In this document: in pieces, positions 22,201 to 44,448 of the stretch
Layout of the letters: every line of letters starts with the position of its first letter
Numbering within the stretch: the stretch's first letter is position 1
Assembly (NCBI GenBank): GCA_051294375.1
Contig: CM119265.1
Coordinates: forward strand, 9,620,339 to 9,684,338
Reading direction: 5' to 3'
Length of the DNA: 64,000 nt
Source of the DNA: Paraspadella gotoi
Taxonomy: Eukaryota; Chaetognatha
The notes under the pieces: model-generated
Told to the model about the DNA's origin: nothing
Database searches by the model: none
The model's input: the letters and a program-made list of their open reading frames with translations, nothing else
Made by a program: the position numbers and the translations under genes

Positions 22201-24728
22201 CCATTTCCTCCCCCCCGATCGAAAAATACCAAGTGGTCGATAAAATTCTGGTCTTACAGGTAAAAACGACCAAAGTTACGCTCCTCGCGCTGGATTTTAC
22301 AGTGAGAACTATTGCTTCGCGGTTCATCTATTTTGAATCATCAGAGTCCTTCGTTGTTATTTTAAAAAACGGGGGAAAATCAGATTCCCGAGATTATTAA
22401 TTAGAATTTTTTTCCCAGGATATTCAAAACGCGTGTGGTCCTCTGAATAAATTCGATTGGCTGAGTCTTTTGTTTTCTTATGTTTTTCTGAAAAGTCTTT
22501 AGTTATTTCTATTGTTTTTCTATTTTAAAGTTTCCTAAAATTTGATGTTTCTCTACAAAAATCAACAAAGTCAGATCCCAAAATGTACTCATTTTTTAGG
22601 TTTCTTTCTTCTGAATATTTTTTTATTTTTGACCAATTCAAAGTTTTATAAATACAACAAAGACACAAACAAAGTAAAGAAATTCCACCAGAACAAACGG
22701 TGAAAAAAGCAAATGCAGAATTTTGTTTCTTACCATCTTGTCTCTTGAATTCATCTTTTCTCCTTTTAGCTAAGGAAACCAGCTTATTATTATCGCTTGT
22801 AAAATTGTAAATGAAGAGTGTGAGTGAGTGTCAGAGTGAGTGTAGTGATAGTGGAAGAAAAAAAAAAGATAATGCAGTATCTTTCTGACTTTTTCTCTTT
22901 CTCTATCTTTTTTTGTTTGTTTGTTGTATAAACTATAAATTAAATTGGAATCGTGATTTTTCAATCTCCGCGGGACGATCGTTCGATAATTATTACACTT
23001 GTTCCTCAGGCGCCAAGGGTCTTGCGAAGATCCAAAGCAACCCGGTCTCGAGGAAGACCATGTTGGAGGATTTATCCACGCAGTTCAATCGATACCTGGT
23101 GAGAGAGAGAGAGAGAGAAAAGAGAAAAAATAGGAAATAAAACTTTTATTAAAAGATACAAAAAACAAACAAAAGAGAAAAATATGAGCCAAAAATAATT
23201 TACTTATAAGAACATGGACAAAATTCGGACAAAAAAGAAAAAAAAGAAAGAAAGAAAGAAGAAAGAAAGAAAAGAAAGAGATAAATAAATAAATAAATAA
23301 ATAAATAAAAATAAATAAATAAAGAGAGAGAGAAAGAAAGAAAAGAAAGAAAAGAAAGAAAGAAGAAAGAAAAGAAAAAAAGAAAAAAAGAAAAAGAAAA
23401 AAAAGAAAAAGAAAAAAAAAGAAAAAAGAAAAAAAAAGAAAAAAAAAAGAAAAAAAGAAAAAAGAAAAAAAGGAAAGAGAGAAAGAAAAAGAAAGAATGC
23501 AAACAAATTTATAGAATTATGATCCCATTTTTTCCCAGCACGTGACTAGAAAAACCAACAAAGACGACAAGAGTGGAATTTTGGGTGGACGCGGAATCGG
23601 AGTCAAGCACGGAAATTATCTCGCTTTTCTCTACATCGTAATGAAGGCGAGTTACGAGATTTTCGTTTCGTCCGGAAACAAAAATCTAATTTGCATATAA
23701 TAGAAATTCGAGACATTAATTGGGCGAGCCAACTGTTTTTCTAAATTATTACGTTGTAATATAAGACGATTGAAAATTTGACAATGATTTTATTTGTAAT
23801 TTGTCAATTACTTTTAATTAATTATACAAAATGCGGAATTAGCTAAGGAGATGCCTCCAGGTACACACATTCTATTTATGTAGATACTTTACGGAAGACC
23901 GTTTCCGCCAATCAAATTCATCCCCGGACCCAATTATGATCATCCCGACGATCATTATTTTTTTTTTAAATTTGAAATGAGCGAAGTTAATTCGCTAACG
24001 AGTAATCTTTTTGGAATACCCCGTTACAATCAACATCAACGTCAAGCAATCCAATTAAACTTCTCAGATTGCCGTTCTTGGCCAACGTGTTCATCCAACT
24101 CTACGGAATGCACGCGTTTTTGGGGACCAAATCCTGTCTCACTGCTTCAACCTCATCGAGGCCACCATCTTCGGCCACCACTTCATCGCCTCCAGACGCT
24201 TCCCTATCAGACCCTTTGCGAGTTTTACGGATCACCTCAGGTGGAGTGTGGTCGACGTTGGTCCGTTTAAGTTTAAACTTTAATTTTAATACTTTTGGGT
24301 CAGTTTAAAAGTTTAGATGGCTTTTATCAGCGGCTAATTATATTTTTTAGAATATATTGTTCTTATAGGATTGTTAATAAATATTCATTTTTTAACGTAC
24401 GTGTACCTGTTTTAAGTTAATATTATTTCATATAAAAGAATAGCTTTTTAGCCTGATGACTGGGTGGACCATGTATTGTATGGTAATGTCGAATTTGACC
24501 AAGAACAATCTTACTCCATACCGACAATGAATGTTTTCGCATTGCATCTCCTCCCCGCATCGACCAGGTGCACGGCTACTTGCTCTCTTACACCTGTCAC
24601 TGCGTCTTGCCCATCAATCTCTACAATGACAAAATCTTCGCCGTCGTCGCCTTCATCTTTCTCTGTCTCGGAATCATCACCATTTTAAGTCTCATGGTCT
24701 GGATCTTCAGACTTTTCTACCCGCCGTG

Positions 24729-24804
<76 letters not shown>

Positions 24805-25420
24805 AGAGAGAGAGAGAGAGGAGAGAGAGAGAGAATTAATAAGGGAAAACTATTTTTGAATTTTGGTACAATTTACGAGGACAAATAATCTTGTCAGATA
24901 CTCACCACCTATTTAATTTGATACATGCTTTTAAAATCGTCTAAAAACGAAACACCCCTGCCCCCATTAAAACAATATTACTCTTTTTTTTTCATTTGTC
25001 AATGTATCCTTTTTCTACCCCAACCCACGCCAATTGAACCAGAGTATGGAAAAGTTCATCCGACATTTCTTGGAAATCAACAACCGTCTCAAGTCGCCCG
25101 AGCACAGCCGACTCTTCCGCCCGTTCGTGGAGGAGCACCTCCGACTCGATGGGTGCTTCATCTTCAAGATGATGGACCGCAACCTGGGCAACGTCGTCAC
25201 CGACTGCATGGTCGTCAAGATTTGGGACACTTACATCGAGAAGTGCAAGGAGGAAGGCCTCATGGCGTCCTCGGGTTCATCCACGCCCAAGAGCAAAGGT
25301 GCCTCCGCTGCCGGCGCCTCGGTCGAGAAGCGAGAAGCCAATTGTCAGGACTGCGGCAAATTGCAGAGCACGCCGCAGGGGAGAGAGTGCATTCAATGCG
25401 GCGTCATTCTTGACGTCTGA
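17231..25420 (+). CDS. Innexin gap-junction protein with cysteine-rich C-terminus; frame break near 24120
   Basis: Four-pass membrane channel subunit. Exons: 17231-17408, 17498-17630, 18331-18515, 23010-23098, 23539-23646, 24068-24240, 24452-24725, 25045-25420. The start is in a strong context (GCCACCATGT). Seen are TM1 VFLLIIDVFLGIKQFVG, the loop cysteines IECFVP and NAYCWTSSTY, ISYYQWVPITVAL with TM2, GNYLAFLYIVMK, NVFIQLYGMHAF for TM3, then CHCVLPINLYNDKIF and TM4, and the cytoplasmic DGCFIFKMMDRNLGNV block typical of innexins. The last 25 or so residues hold CQDC-x11-CIQC, unusual for an innexin. Exon 23539-23646 ends at a GC rather than GT donor. In exon 24068-24240 the frame must shift after LYGMHAF to reach CFNLIEATIFGHHF, and exon 24452-24725 also needs a shift before FRIASPPRID. 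The breaks are assembly errors or gene decay. Confidence 0.8.
19151..19248 (+). repeat. (CT)n microsatellite in innexin intron
   Basis: Imperfect run of CT dinucleotides with a few CC and TT interruptions, inside the 4.5 kb third intron of the innexin gene (18516-23009). The rest of that intron is AT-rich with poly-T/poly-A tracts and a heptamer repeat near 21650, and shows no other gene. Confidence 0.9.
21648..21703 (+). repeat. Heptamer tandem repeat (GATGTAC-like units)
   Basis: About seven imperfect copies of a 7-base unit, (A/G)ATGTAC, with variants ATGTGC and GGTGCAC. Because TGTACA is self-complementary, the run can also fold on itself. A related short palindrome occurs at about 55220-55240 (GTACATTGTACAATGTAC). 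Confidence 0.75.
23225..23500 (+). repeat. Purine-rich (AAAG/AAAAG)n and (AAAT)n tract
   Basis: A block of GAAA, AAAAG and AAAT units in the innexin intron between exons at 23098 and 23539. The phenylalanine/serine-rich ORFs on the minus strand are produced by the repeat. Confidence 0.9.
24731..24835 (+). repeat. (GA)n microsatellite directly after an innexin splice donor
   Basis: A GA dinucleotide run starts within a few bases of the donor GTGAGA at 24726 of the innexin gene and fills about a third of the intron to 25044. Confidence 0.9.
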
Positions 25421-26038
25421 ATGCTGTTTTGTTTTTTACGAAAAAAAAAAAATTGCCCGCGCTCTCGCGTTTCCGCAGGCGAACTTCTCAGCGTTATTTA
25501 TTAATTACAATCGTATTTAAATATTTATAAATTAAGTATGTAAACATAGCCGTTAGTCGTGGACTTATTAGTATTTTTATAAAATATTTATATTTCGTTT
25601 TCTCGCTTCCACCCCCACCCTTATTTTTCTTCCCTCGGTTATTTGCCCGATTGGGTGGGTATCACTTTTTTCACTTCTTCTGATCAGAAATAATGTGATA
25701 TCCTTTCACTGTCGCAACGCTAACCTTTTTTCCCCCTTTTTGGTGATAATTAATAAGATTAATACTTTTTTAATGCTACCGTGATTTACGCACTTTTCGA
25801 CATTGAAAGGATTAATTTCCAAAGTGTGAATATCTAAATTTATTCTTATTTTTGTTTTTTGTTTTTGTTGTTATTTTTCCGCTTCTATCTACTTCTCGAA
25901 ACTTTGAACCCTGGAAACAACGATGTTAAAAAAAGGAACAAGATTAACTTTTATTTATCTATTTCCTTTGTTAAATTTGAAACATTGAAATGAAAAAGTC
26001 ATACCCACACAATTAAGCAATTTCAGACTTAGTAAGAT

Positions 26039-27313
26039 ATGAATTTAATTTTTGGCCCAAAAAATAAGAAAAGAGAAAAAAGTTCCTTTTTTTCCCGTTC
26101 GTTTCCAGCGTTCGAAGATCTGGAGCGGTCGCCCGCTCGCCCAGGAGGTCGTCCGAAGAAGCTTCCGCCCTCCGACCCACCGGGATCTAGCGGCTCGACG
26201 GCTCCGCCTAATGGCGGCCCCTCCATATACCCGGATCTCAGGGCGGCAGCCAGAGATGCGCTGGAAGGACCGCGCGAAAGTGGGGCACCTAAAGGCGGGG
26301 TGCCCAAAACTGGGGCACCGAAAGCAGGCGCCAAAGACCCTGTCAAAGACGCTCCTCTCAAGCCAAAGAAGGAAGCAGGGAAAGATCCACCAGTAAAGGA
26401 GGCGCCGAAAGAAGCACCAGCGATGGGAGCGCTTGTTGTGGCGACGCCAGTCAAGAAACCTCAAAAATCGGCGCCAAGTAATCAAACACCAATAGCGCCA
26501 TCTAAAAAAGAAACGCCCGAAGTGGTACCGAAAAGAGCGCCGTCGAAAAAGCGCTCTTCTCGCGCACCTACAATTCCGGTCATCGCCGTCGTGAATCACG
26601 GCGATTTGCCGAAAACGACGCCGGATAAAGCGGAGGAGGCGCCGGAGATGCCGATGGAAATGTCAGAAAAAGCTGAGGCGGCGCCGCCTACTCCATCGCC
26701 GTCTTTGCCTGGACCCGACGAACCACCTAAAACCGTCGACGAACCTCCAGCGCCGATCGACGAACCGCTTCAGCCTCCGAAGACGCCTCCTTCTTCGGCG
26801 CCGCCAGAATCCCAGTTTCCCGCCGCCCAAATGGCGTCTCAGACGATCCCGACGGATTCTCAGCCTCCAAGCGCGGAGACGCCTCCTTCGCCGCCCTCAC
26901 CGCCAACACCGCCCACGCCGCCAACACCGCCGCTGCCCGACTCTCCTCAACCGGAGAGACTTCCTCTCCCTCCCCGCCCATTCGACGATTCCCCGACTCA
27001 AAGCCTTCGCTCTCTCAAGCCGACCGATACGCCTCCGCCGCCCTACTCTAGCCTGCCCCGCTCGGACGTCCCGCCGTCGCCGGCTTCCCCAAAATCGGGC
27101 ACGCCGTCGACCGCGACTTCGGGCAGCGGGCTCGACGACGACGAGGAGGCCATTCGACTCGCCGAGTCCGCCGAACTTGCCGAGTCGCCGCTGCCCGTCG
27201 AGGCGACCGCTCCGGTGGCGTCCTCGCCGCGTCAAACGCCGTCGCCGCCGGCCGACGCCGCCGCCAAACCGCCCAAGGCGCCGACCGCTTTAGGAAGGGA
27301 CGCGGCGTCCTAG
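26039..27313 (+). CDS. Proline-rich low-complexity protein or terminal exon, 424 codons
   Basis: A long open frame from an ATG at 26039 to a TAG, with a polyadenylation-like AATAAA about 110 bases later. The product is rich in Pro, Ala, Ser and Glu, with early KxP and APK repeats (GAPKGGVPKTGAPKAGAKDP), a middle with PPTPPTPPTPP runs and an acidic patch (GLDDDEEAIRLAESAELAES). No folded domain, signal peptide or membrane segment is visible. High GC and strict third-position preference support real coding. A good splice acceptor (CGTTTCCAG at about 26100-26108) sits just inside the frame, so it may instead be the last exon of a larger gene, possibly an alternative end of the innexin 620 bp upstream. 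Function unknown. Confidence 0.6.
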   Translation: MNLIFGPKNKKREKSSFFSRSFPAFEDLERSPARPGGRPKKLPPSDPPGSSGSTAPPNGGPSIYPDLRAAARDALEGPRESGAPKGGVPKTGAPKAGAKDPVKDAPLKPKKEAGKDPPVKEAPKEAPAMGALVVATPVKKPQKSAPSNQTPIAPSKKETPEVVPKRAPSKKRSSRAPTIPVIAVVNHGDLPKTTPDKAEEAPEMPMEMSEKAEAAPPTPSPSLPGPDEPPKTVDEPPAPIDEPLQPPKTPPSSAPPESQFPAAQMASQTIPTDSQPPSAETPPSPPSPPTPPTPPTPPLPDSPQPERLPLPPRPFDDSPTQSLRSLKPTDTPPPPYSSLPRSDVPPSPASPKSGTPSTATSGSGLDDDEEAIRLAESAELAESPLPVEATAPVASSPRQTPSPPADAAAKPPKAPTALGRDAAS

Positions 27314-28014
27314 ATAAATATATTTATTTTTTTTGTCTTTTTGTTGTTATATTTATCGTTCGTAGATTTAGAATTTTCGTTGTATTTATTCGATTGACAT
27401 TGTATTATTAATTAACAACAGAAAAAATAAAGACTCGAAGAATTTCTCGTCGGAGGTTTTTGACAATCACCCTGTACATGAGAAAACTCATTCTTCAATA
27501 CAAATGAAAGGTTTAATAATTCTTTGGTGTAAATAATGTTTTATTCATTTGTGTAAATACTTCGTGTGTTGGGTTTTTGACTGGAGTGAGAATATAAATT
27601 ATGTTGTATTTTTGAATTGAATCTTGTAGCTTTTTTGTCGTAATAAAATGTATTGTTCAAAACATGCCTTACGGTTTAAACCAAAAGACAGTTTTTGATG
27701 ACAAGCTTGATATAAAAACGTAAAGATAATTAATTGATAGTTAATTATTCCAATTGCAAAAGGTTTATGCGCAGTTAGACTGGAAATTCCTGTCTCCGAG
27801 GTCTCCAATGAAAATCAAGCCGTTAATTGTTGTGATAATCAATTTTCCTTGAGGATTCTCTCTTCTTTTTTTTTCTTTCTGGGCAAAAGAAGAGAAACCA
27901 CTCCTATCTATTTAAAACGCTGAATATCAATCGATGCTCAAAAAGCTAGGAATTTTATTCTTGATAGTATTTTATTCACCGGGTATAAAAATATTACTTA
28001 ATTTTAAAAAAAAA
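27314..28014. other. AT-rich intergenic region
   Basis: This lies between the proline-rich ORF and the small secreted-protein gene. It contains AATAAA at about 27426 as a likely polyadenylation signal for the upstream gene. No other feature is supported. Confidence 0.5.
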
Positions 28015-30721
28015 ATGTCGAACTTCGCACTGAAATTCTTGGCTTTGACGTTGACGACGCAGGCAATTCTTGGGGTAAGACAATTTTAAGCTTCCGTTCT
28101 GTGATTAAAAAAAAAATGCTGTAAAAGGAAAAAAATATTTAAAGTTTAAATTTTTTCGAATCTATAGAAAAGTACAGTTACCAGATTAATTAAAAGCAAT
28201 AAATATTCATCATTTTTTAATAAAAAACATCCCTTAACAAAGTTCAATTAGTCATTTGTTTTTTTTATTCAAAATCGATTTCAAAGTCATTTTGATAGTC
28301 ATTTTAAACGATTTTTTTTTAAAACTTACTTCCACCCTCGAAAAAAAAAAATCGACTGGCCCTTTTGGTAGCCTTTCTTTCCGCTCGTCTCTGCGACGAC
28401 CCCCACCCAAGTCCTCGCCTCCCAAAATCGTCTCGCCGACGGGTTGACCTACTTGGCCGCCCTGGCACGCATGCCCCCGAGGACCCCGGGTATGGGGCGC
28501 GCTCGATCAATGGGCCTCGCGCGTCAATCGCAGTCGACGACGTCGACGCTCATTCAACAAATATGCACTCCTGTCTGTGACAAAGTCGGATCGGTAAGAT
28601 TTAGATAGGCAAGTTACCTGGTCGTTTATAATGTTATTTTAAATATTTTTACATTTACTGATAGGAAATGATGTCAATATTGTTGATGTAACATTTCAAA
28701 TCAATCGACCCACGCGTTGAAAAATAATCTACAAAAAATGGTCATTTTCCACGCCCAATTTTTAAAACAAATCTGCGTTCGTTAAAGTTTCTTTTGGTTC
28801 CACTTAATTTTTTTAGCTTCGGCCGAGTGTCTCAATTGGTAATAAAAAAATTGATTTTTTTGGATATCTTTTGAACCAAAAATTATAGAACGATGAGACT
28901 AGTATCAAATTAAAGCCATAATTATGGGGCATCTTTTCCATATAATTTTTCTCAAATGTTTTAAAGGATTTTTTAAAATCTGGATCGGAATCTTAGTCAA
29001 AAGTATAACAACTTTGAAATTAAATTAAACACATCTTTGCCATATTTAAAAAAAATAAATAAATATAGATTTCTGAAGAGAAAAGATTGAATTCTGTTTC
29101 TGATATAAACAAAAATTTTCTATTCTTTAAATGTTTATATAATTACTAAGGATAATGAATATAATTTTGTTGAAAAGAAAAAAATTTAAAAAATTCATAG
29201 TAGGAACCTTAAAAAACATATGATTTAAATATGAAAATTTAGGAGTTCAACTTTGTTCGGCTGATTTAAAAACTACTGACATAGGGCTAAAAGACTGTAT
29301 CATCAGATTTTTAAATTTTTGTCATCTTCAGGTGCAAATTAAAACCTTTGCATAATGCCCATTAGCTATATTAATATAACAATTTTTTATTAAAAAAACA
29401 CTACAATCTTTTAATAACACACTAATACATGTAGCTGTATGGTAAAATTTGTTGTTTTATTTTTTATTAAAATACAAGGCTTTTCTCAATAAAGGGGTAA
29501 ATTGCAAAGAAAATGAGTTTATTTCAAGGCTCCATATTGATACTATGATATCAATGAATTTTCTTTGTTCCGGCAACGAAATGTACCTAAGACATTGTAG
29601 TTTCTTTCGCTACTCTTTATTTTTATAATTTTAAAGGCATGTTGGCAAAAACAGTAAGAAAAAAAAATGACAACAAATTCTGAGAAAAATTTTTGATTAA
29701 TTGCTATTATTTCTTACTATGACGTCAATTTATTTTTTTCATTATGCGCTTGAAAGTTAGGCAAACCCAACAGAATCGGAATCAGTGCATAACCGCTGTA
29801 TATTTATTTGACTTATACAGTAAATACCACAAAATAACAAAAATTTTAAAGGAATTCAGACTAAGCACCGTGTTTAGTTTCAGTATTTTTTTAGTCAAGA
29901 CCTTTATGGATTTTCTTTGTTCCGGCGGCGTTGGATAGCCCAAACACTGCAGTTTCAGAAATCATCAATGGTTTTGTAATATTTACTGCGCTACATGGTG
30001 CAAAAATTGCTAGGAACCAAAATTATCAAAAACCGCTTCGTTCTTTCGGATTTTTTTTTAAAGCGCGGAGCGACATATCTAAGTAAGATATATTTTTTTA
30101 TTGCGTTATACTAGTTGATTCTATTTAAATTGATTTTGCGTATATTTTATAAATTTTATACAGTAGTATTAATTAAGTTAAGAATTGCCTTAATCCACTT
30201 GCAATTTTCCCTACGTTCTAAAATGAACTCCAATTATAATGCCATGTTTTTAATGGATTAATTATATAATAAATTGTATACGTTTACTGACCCACCTCAA
30301 TGTACCATTCATGTTTCATTCAGACAATCACTGATCCTATCTTAACAGCGCTTATACCTTGCCAAACCGTCTGCACTATGATCGACGTAAGAGTTTAAAG
30401 TCTTTTTTAAAACATTTATTTATGGATAGACCATTATTTATGTAAAATTATATTTATTAACTTTAGTCGTGCAGTTTGCACTCAGCTTTGAAAAAAATAA
30501 TATAAACCAATACAAAAATATCGAAATTTTGTGAAAAAAATAATATGAAATAAATTTTAAAAAAGTTAGCTATGGAAAAACAAGTTTAATTACCCGTTTC
30601 TTAATTTTGAGTTTCTTTAATTTACTTTCTATTTTTCCGACACCAGGTGGCAATGCAATCAGTGGTGGCGATGATTGTTCATTTTACTGTGGGGCCAGCG
30701 CCCGCTTCACCCTCTTCGTAA
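28015..30721 (+). CDS. Small secreted protein of unknown function, 4 exons, 139 residues
   Basis: The gene is assembled from exons 28015-28074, 28372-28593, 30324-30386 and 30647-30721 (TAA). All are phase 0 with clean GT-AG borders and total exactly 140 codons. Exon 1 encodes a signal peptide (MSNFALKFLALTLTTQAILG). The mature part is Ser/Thr/Ala-rich with a basic middle (RMPPRTPGMGRARSMGLARQ). It carries two similar cysteine pairs, CTPVC and CQTVC, each a CxxVC motif and each just before an exon end. The C-terminus is hydrophobic then Pro/Ser-rich (VGPAPASPSS). I recognise no family. The next gene on the same strand also encodes a secreted protein and starts 382 bp later, beyond an assembly gap. 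Exon structure, signal peptide and agreeing phases make it a likely real gene. Confidence 0.7.
28594..30323. other. Large AT-rich intron of the small secreted-protein gene
   Basis: About 1.7 kb with no exon candidates. Two loosely similar segments start TTTCTTTGTTCCGGC at about 29562 and 29911, followed by related text, and suggest an old tandem duplication. Nothing else was seen. Confidence 0.45.
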
Positions 30722-30939
30722 ACGTTGAAGAAAAAAGGACTCCGAAACTTATTTTTTATTCGATTATAATTTTATGTATTTAACTAATTCTTATCTTTAA
30801 ATAGTAAAAATACAGATCAGATTTTGTTAGTATCAGAATACGTTCTTATTTGTCGGGTTTCCGGTTTATATATTGAAATTTTGTTAAGTGTCTTGACTAA
30901 TGACTAGCTAAGGCGAAACGGAAAAACTGAAGAGACAGT

Positions 30940-30949
30940 NNNNNNNNNN
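30940..30949. other. 10-N assembly gap flanked by a duplicated segment
   Basis: The segment before the gap (about 30834-30915) and the one after it (about 30950-31051) share a long common sequence, including GTTTCCGGTTTATATATTGA and TGTCTTGACTAATGACTAGC. The right copy has an extra 19 bases or so. This fits two overlapping haplotype contigs placed side by side rather than a true gap. Confidence 0.75.
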
Positions 30950-31102
30950 TCAGATTACGTTCTTATTTGTCAGTCTAAATGATTGCCACGGGTTTCCGGT
31001 TTATATATTGAAGTTTTGTTAAGTGTCTTGACTAATGACTAGCTAAGGCGATATTACGTCGTAGAATCCATCTTCTTCTCTTTGTTAAAACGCGACTTAA
31101 AG

Positions 31103-42280
<11,178 letters not shown>

Positions 42281-44448
42281 GATAAGGGGTGGGGGTGAGG
42301 GAGAAAGAGAGGAAGAGAAATAGGGAGAGAGGGAGGAAGACGGAGAGAGTGAAAAAGAGGGGGAGGAAGAGGAAAAGAACGGAGGGAGGAAGAGAGGGAA
42401 GAAGAGGGGAAGAGCAAGGGACAAAAACTCTGTTTTGTTTAAGAAACTTATTAACTTATGAATTTACGCTGATTACGAATAAGTTATCTTTATTAACATT
42501 AAATTATTCTCTTGACTCTTCTTTCTCTGTATTACTAGTTGCACTTGGAATTAGATCGTTGAGCGACAGTTATTAATTTGAACAAAATTTTTAAGAAAGA
42601 AGAAAAAAAAGTTGCTGTGATGAACGATGAGCATCTCGAGAATCAAGACTCAAGATGACAGGGATCGTGACTAAGATAAAGTAGAGATGACGTCGACGAC
42701 GACGACCAAGACGACGAAGACTCCCAGCTACTCGACTCGGCGATCGGATCTTCGTTCTCATCCTATCACCTTACTCCCCCCCCCGTTCCATCCTCATCGA
42801 ACGACCCTTACCCTCCGCGTTCGCCGTAAGAAAGATTAGCCACGCTTCCTGTCAAAGACTGAAAAAAAAGATTTCACTTCATCTACGGGGTTGAGAAATG
42901 GATGGATTCGTAACCACAAATTCGATCACTTTTTAGGAAAATATTTGAGACGTCGATTGATCCAATGAGATGAAAGGTCGTTGGTCGCTGTCTCATTTAC
43001 GTCGAAAGTCGTCTATGCCGCCGACGCCGTTGCCGATGCTGCGGCCGCTGCCGCCGCCGCCGCCGCCACCGTCGATCAGAACACCGCCGCGTCGACGTCT
43101 TGACGTCGGGGACAAATTTTGTCTGGCGTTTTGATTTTAGATTTTGAACATCCAAGAATTCACCGCTCATTTTTTTTAGCCAATAGAAGAGGCGGTAGAT
43201 TATTTTTGGATATTTTACTCGAATGTTTTCATTTGAGCCTCGGATTTTTACGTAATTTAGTTACAGGTTTTCCAAAAGTGAAAGCATTAAGGAAGAGAAT
43301 CATTACTGTATGTCTTAACCATCATCATGCTTTTCCTTGTTAAGGCCGACCGCGAAGGGACTCGAACCCTCAATCTCCTGATCCGAAGTCAGGCGCCTTC
43401 TCCATTAGGCCACACGGCCATACGTTCAAAATGCCACAGACTACAGTATTTGCCTAAGCTGCGTCGTTACATTTAAATATAATTTAAAACATTTAAAACA
43501 TTTAATGATTGATCTATCACTCAAAATCTAACTTTCTCTCTTTCTCGGCGAAATTAAGGCAGAGCGCCGAGATAGATTGTCGCGAGGGAACGAATAAAAC
43601 GACGACGACGATAACGAACGGGAGGAACGACGACGTCGTCGTCGTCGTCGTCGTCGCCGGAATCGACACGTTTCGGACTAAACCGTTTAGCCGTTGGACA
43701 GGATGAAAGATATACGGAACAGGAAGACGAGGCGGAAAAGGGGGAAAAAAGGAGGAGAGGGAGGAAGAGGAAGGAGATTGAGAAGACCAAGGAGAGGAGG
43801 AAGAGGAGGAAGGAAGAGGAAGGCGACGTCCCCTCTTTTTCCCGTCGGCACGTGTGTCCCTCGATCGATGGCACGCTTTTGAGCGCACGGACGGATCAAA
43901 GACGACGACGACGACGAAGACGACGACGACGAAGACGACGACGACGAAAGCGACGACGACGACGAACCGCAGATAAGGCGCGACGCCGTCGGCAAAGTGA
44001 AAGCGACTTGTTTTTTTTATTTCCTCGAATCGAAATCTTCGATTCCAGATTAAAAAGTCGTTTTTGTTCTACGAGTCGCGGTTTGTCCTCCCAGAAAGAA
44101 ATCCTTAGATCTGACAGTCCATTGTCCTCGACGGTTTTGTCCTTATTTGTCCCGAAAAAGAATTTTTTTTTTGTCTCGAGTTTTAACTACAAAACGTCAT
44201 TTCTTCTGTTGTGATTTGGAGATTTTTTTTGTTGACGACGTTTAAACGACGCCATTTGCAATTGACGCGTCTTTTTTCACCGACAACTCTGCGTCGCCTG
44301 GTTGGGGTTATTTTTTTTGGGGGGGCGGCCGAAGAGAAGAATTTTAGTTCTGAAATAAAATTCTAGGGTCGAAAAAAAAATTCAGCAAAAGAATTCCTAA
44401 TTAATTTTAAAAAAAATTTCCAAACATTCGACTATCATTCTCGTCGAC
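42281..44448. other. Intergenic region rich in GAC/GTC trinucleotides
   Basis: This lies between the BPI-like gene and the first recognised exon of the nuclear receptor. It is rich in purine runs (42290-42420), GAC/GTC triplets (42690-42715, 43600-43660, 43900-43970) and a GCC run at 43047-43070. Short ATG frames (42687-42839, for example) are made of these repeats. One tRNA-Arg gene lies at 43347-43419. Part of this region is likely the promoter or 5' UTR of the nuclear receptor gene. Confidence 0.45.
43347..43419 (-). tRNA. tRNA-Arg (anticodon TCG), copy 1
   Basis: A 73-base gene on the minus strand. The acceptor stem pairs GGCCGTG with CGCGGTC (two G-U pairs). Box A is GTGGCCTAATGG, the anticodon loop is CTTCGGA, and box B is GGTTCGAGTCC. 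The sequence is almost the same as animal tRNA-Arg(TCG). It lies upstream of the nuclear receptor gene. Copies 2 and 3 have a fully Watson-Crick base pair at the position that is a wobble here. Confidence 0.93.

Noticed and set aside
23880-23960. Possible exon reading ILYGRPFPPIKF
   Set aside because: It has an acceptor-like ATGTAG and stays open, but does not match the innexin position between the YLAFLYIVMK exon and TM3 and leads into no donor in frame.
23977-24270. 97-codon frame beginning MSEVNSLTSN
   Set aside because: Its second half reads the innexin exon in the wrong frame and the first half is AT-rich intron; there is no protein signal of its own.
26045-26599. 184-codon minus-strand frame and other frames opposite the proline-rich ORF
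   Set aside because: Shadow of a GC-rich coding sequence: Arg/Trp/Cys-rich with no domain. The same holds for 39465-40199 opposite the RRM gene.
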